Assembly: GCA_963524305.1 (NCBI GenBank)
Contig: CAURGH010000004.1
Coordinates: 34,147-98,146 of the forward strand
Reading direction: 5' to 3'
Origin: JABCPH02 sp963524305
GTDB taxonomy: Bacteria > Fusobacteriota > Fusobacteriia > Fusobacteriales > Leptotrichiaceae
Length of the DNA: 64,000 nucleotides
Shown: piece after piece, positions 62,105 through 64,000 of the stretch
Layout: each line of letters opens with the position of its first letter
Numbering within the stretch: position 1 is the first letter of the stretch
Notes under the pieces: generated by a model
Database searches by the model: none
The model's input: only the letters and a program-made list of their open reading frames with translations
Told to the model about the DNA's origin: nothing
Position numbers and translations under genes: made by a program

Positions 62105-63061
62105 GTGAAAAAGATATTTTTAATTTTAATATTAATTTTTACTTTTTCATGTAATGTATCTAAAGAAGAAAAAGATAAAAGAGTATTACTAAATGAAGTA
62201 AAAAAAATAAATAAAAACAGAAATCCTACAAAAGAACAAATAAATATATTATTGGAAAAAAGTAAAGAACTGTATCAGAATGGAGATGAAAAAACAGCAA
62301 AACAAGTATGGGAGAATCTTGAGGAATATACATCAGAAGCTACTTTGTATTTAGCAGATTATTATGATAATAATAAAGATGAAATAAATTATGAAAAATA
62401 TTTATTAAAAGCGGCAGAAAAAGAAAATGAAACGGCGATGTTTAATTTAGGAGGACTATATCAAAAAAGAGGAAATACTGAAAAAATGCTAAAGTGGTAT
62501 ACCAAAGTAATAGAAAAAGATGGAAAAAATTCAGCTATAGTAATGACTAATTTGGGAAATTATTATGACTTAGAGGGACAAAAAGACAAGATGTTAGAAT
62601 GGTATAAAAAGGCAGCAGAAAAGGGTTCTATGGAAGCAATGAATAATTTAGGAGTATATTATAGTGAAAATAATCAGGAAAAAGAAATGTTATTTTGGTA
62701 TAAAAAAGCATTGGAAAAAGATGAAAATATAAGAACTCTTAATAATTTAGCAAGTCATTATTTTAAAAAGGGAAATTTGAAAGAAGCTGAAAAATGGTAT
62801 AAAAGATCTGCAGATAAAGGTTCGATAGAAGCAATGAATGATTTAGGTGTTATATATGATTCTCAAAAAAGATATGAATTAGCAATAAAAATGTTTTTAA
62901 AAGCAGCTGAAAATGGGGATGAAGATGCAGTATTAAATATAGGCTTAATGTACGAAGATAGAGATATGTATAACGAAGCAAAAGAATGGTATAAAAAATT
63001 TGCTGAATTAGGAAATCAAAAAGCATTAAAAAAGTATAATGAATTAAAAGATAAGTATTAG
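62105..63061 (+). CDS. Sel1/TPR-repeat lipoprotein, possible immunity protein
   Basis: A lipoprotein signal with FTFSC (Cys16) is followed by about six Sel1-type repeats (AMNNLGVYY...KEMLFWYKKALEK, and so on) from residue ~75 to the end. Sel1 repeat proteins bind other proteins, and some neutralise secreted effectors in the periplasm. Being encoded 13 bp after the PAAR-like protein it may be its immunity protein. The start is GTG after GAGGAGGT. Confidence 0.82.
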   Translation: MKKIFLILILIFTFSCNVSKEEKDKRVLLNEVKKINKNRNPTKEQINILLEKSKELYQNGDEKTAKQVWENLEEYTSEATLYLADYYDNNKDEINYEKYLLKAAEKENETAMFNLGGLYQKRGNTEKMLKWYTKVIEKDGKNSAIVMTNLGNYYDLEGQKDKMLEWYKKAAEKGSMEAMNNLGVYYSENNQEKEMLFWYKKALEKDENIRTLNNLASHYFKKGNLKEAEKWYKRSADKGSIEAMNDLGVIYDSQKRYELAIKMFLKAAENGDEDAVLNIGLMYEDRDMYNEAKEWYKKFAELGNQKALKKYNELKDKY

Positions 63062-63082
63062 ATTTTAGAAAGGTATAACATA

Positions 63083-64000
63083 ATGAAAGAAAATTTGTAT
63101 AATTATAATATGGAAATTTACTGTGAAAATAACCAAGAAAAAAAGAAACTTCTAAATAGATATTCGAGATTTCAATTAATTGAGCATGAATTCAAAGATA
63201 CTGTAAAAAGATATACAATTATAGATAAGACAGATTTAAAAAATATAAAATATTCCTCAATATATTTCTATAGATATTTTATTAATGAAGTAAAAAAATT
63301 ATTTTCACCTCTTGAATTAGAATATGAAAATAATGTAATTACAATAATTAATAAAAAAGAATTATTAAAAAAATTAATTGATGAGACTTATAATTTTTTT
63401 ATAAAATATCCAAATAAAATAGAAGAAATGAATTCAATATTAAATGATATGAAAAAAGGGTTAGAATATGAAAATTTTGAACAGGAAATAGATGAGGAAA
63501 GTATTTATCCTTATATTTTCAAAATAAATTTATTTTTAGATAAAGAAGAAAAAATTTTAAAATCTAAAAGTCCTGAAATTATTTCAGAATATAATGTTCC
63601 AACCATTATAAATTATTTAATAAAAGGAATTCATAGAAATAAAATAAAAATTTTTTTTGATGAAAAACTTGATGAAGAAGAAGTTTCCTTTGAAGAGATA
63701 AAATTTGAATTAAAAAAAGAACTAAATATTTCTGAATCAGAATTTTTTGATTTTAACTTTACAATAAAAGGTTATTATATTTATAATGTCTCTACTGATA
63801 CAGTAGAAAAAATAGAAGTAGATAAAGAAATAAAATTTTATAATATTAAAACTCTTACAAAAAGAATATTAGAAATAGAAGGTTTTAAAATTGAAGGAAA
63901 AACTTACGATGAAATAAAAGAAGAAATGTATAAATATCTAAATTCAATGAAAAATAAAGAAATAATTGATAAGAAAAAAATTATGAATTTTATAAATAAG
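63083..64000 (+). CDS. Unrecognised protein, 3' end beyond the window
   Basis: An open frame of 306 codons begins at ATG 63083 (MKENLYNYNMEIYC) after AGAAAGG and has no stop before the window ends. It is acidic and helical, with repeated strands such as IYPYIFKINLF and FNFTIKGYYIYNV. No signal, membrane helix or known motif is seen. It follows the Sel1 gene by 21 bp and is probably in the same operon. Confidence 0.7.
   Translation, partial: MKENLYNYNMEIYCENNQEKKKLLNRYSRFQLIEHEFKDTVKRYTIIDKTDLKNIKYSSIYFYRYFINEVKKLFSPLELEYENNVITIINKKELLKKLIDETYNFFIKYPNKIEEMNSILNDMKKGLEYENFEQEIDEESIYPYIFKINLFLDKEEKILKSKSPEIISEYNVPTIINYLIKGIHRNKIKIFFDEKLDEEEVSFEEIKFELKKELNISESEFFDFNFTIKGYYIYNVSTDTVEKIEVDKEIKFYNIKTLTKRILEIEGFKIEGKTYDEIKEEMYKYLNSMKNKEIIDKKKIMNFINK

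Overview
The window reads as chromosomal DNA of a very AT-rich, anaerobic Gram-negative bacterium, most likely Fusobacteriota and plausibly Leptotrichia or a close relative. The evidence is an LPS-pathway gene (kdsC), an HtrA with a lipoprotein signal, purine-rich Shine-Dalgarno sites (GGAGG) with frequent TTG/GTG starts, and fused FakA-FakB architecture. The genus is an inference from gene content and base composition; no database search was possible.

Region 1 (1-7393) is ordinary core genome: potassium transporter subunit TrkH, thiol peroxidase Tpx, HtrA protease (minus strand), KdsC phosphatase, a FakA-FakB-like fatty acid kinase fusion, an inverted-repeat element, and a tRNA-Val/Asp/Phe operon.

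Region 2 (about 7394 to 44285, right border not found) is an integrative and conjugative element lying beside tRNA-Phe. It starts with 11-bp direct repeats, a tyrosine integrase, a small co-transcribed gene and a Cro/C1-type repressor on the minus strand. Divergently come an excisionase-like protein, a DnaD-like replication protein, a DnaC-like loader, ParA with a partner, a MobA/MobL relaxase next to an oriT-like set of inverted repeats, and a long leader with two near-identical terminator hairpins. Then follows a VirB/Trb-type type IV secretion operon (VirB2, B8, B9, B10, VirD4, B11, B3, B4, B5, B6), a toxin-antitoxin-like insertion, a second VirB6-like protein, TraF peptidase, TraD-like and coiled-coil proteins, a lytic transglycosylase, an NlpC/P60 hydrolase, topoisomerase III and a 2131-residue methylase-helicase of the DarB/antirestriction type. 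A TnpV-like gene is nested in another frame inside the last one. Four proteins of this element, including the relaxase and the DarB-like protein, end in [DE][LF]ER, which may be a shared transport tag.

Region 3 (44321-47660) holds a winged-helix protein, an EcoRI-family methyltransferase with a probable restriction endonuclease, and a frameshifted IS1595-like transposase.

Region 4 (47832-64000) is the most unusual part: a contractile-injection (type VI secretion-like) locus behind a perfect consensus promoter. It encodes a large sheath-like protein, an Hcp-like tube protein, a baseplate-like protein, a second Hcp-like protein with a ~130-residue insertion, then, after an accessory stretch, a J-domain protein, a membrane-anchored FHA protein, a VgrG-like spike, a PAAR-like (DUF4280-type) protein with a long C-terminal extension and a Sel1-repeat lipoprotein. 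Between the two core blocks lie unrecognised membrane and soluble genes bounded by truncated copies of the dnaJ start and of the second tube gene, as expected for a site that collects effector/immunity cassettes by recombination. No ClpV, TssJLM, TssE/F/G or AAA ATPase gene is visible; the locus runs off the window with an open gene, so more components may follow.
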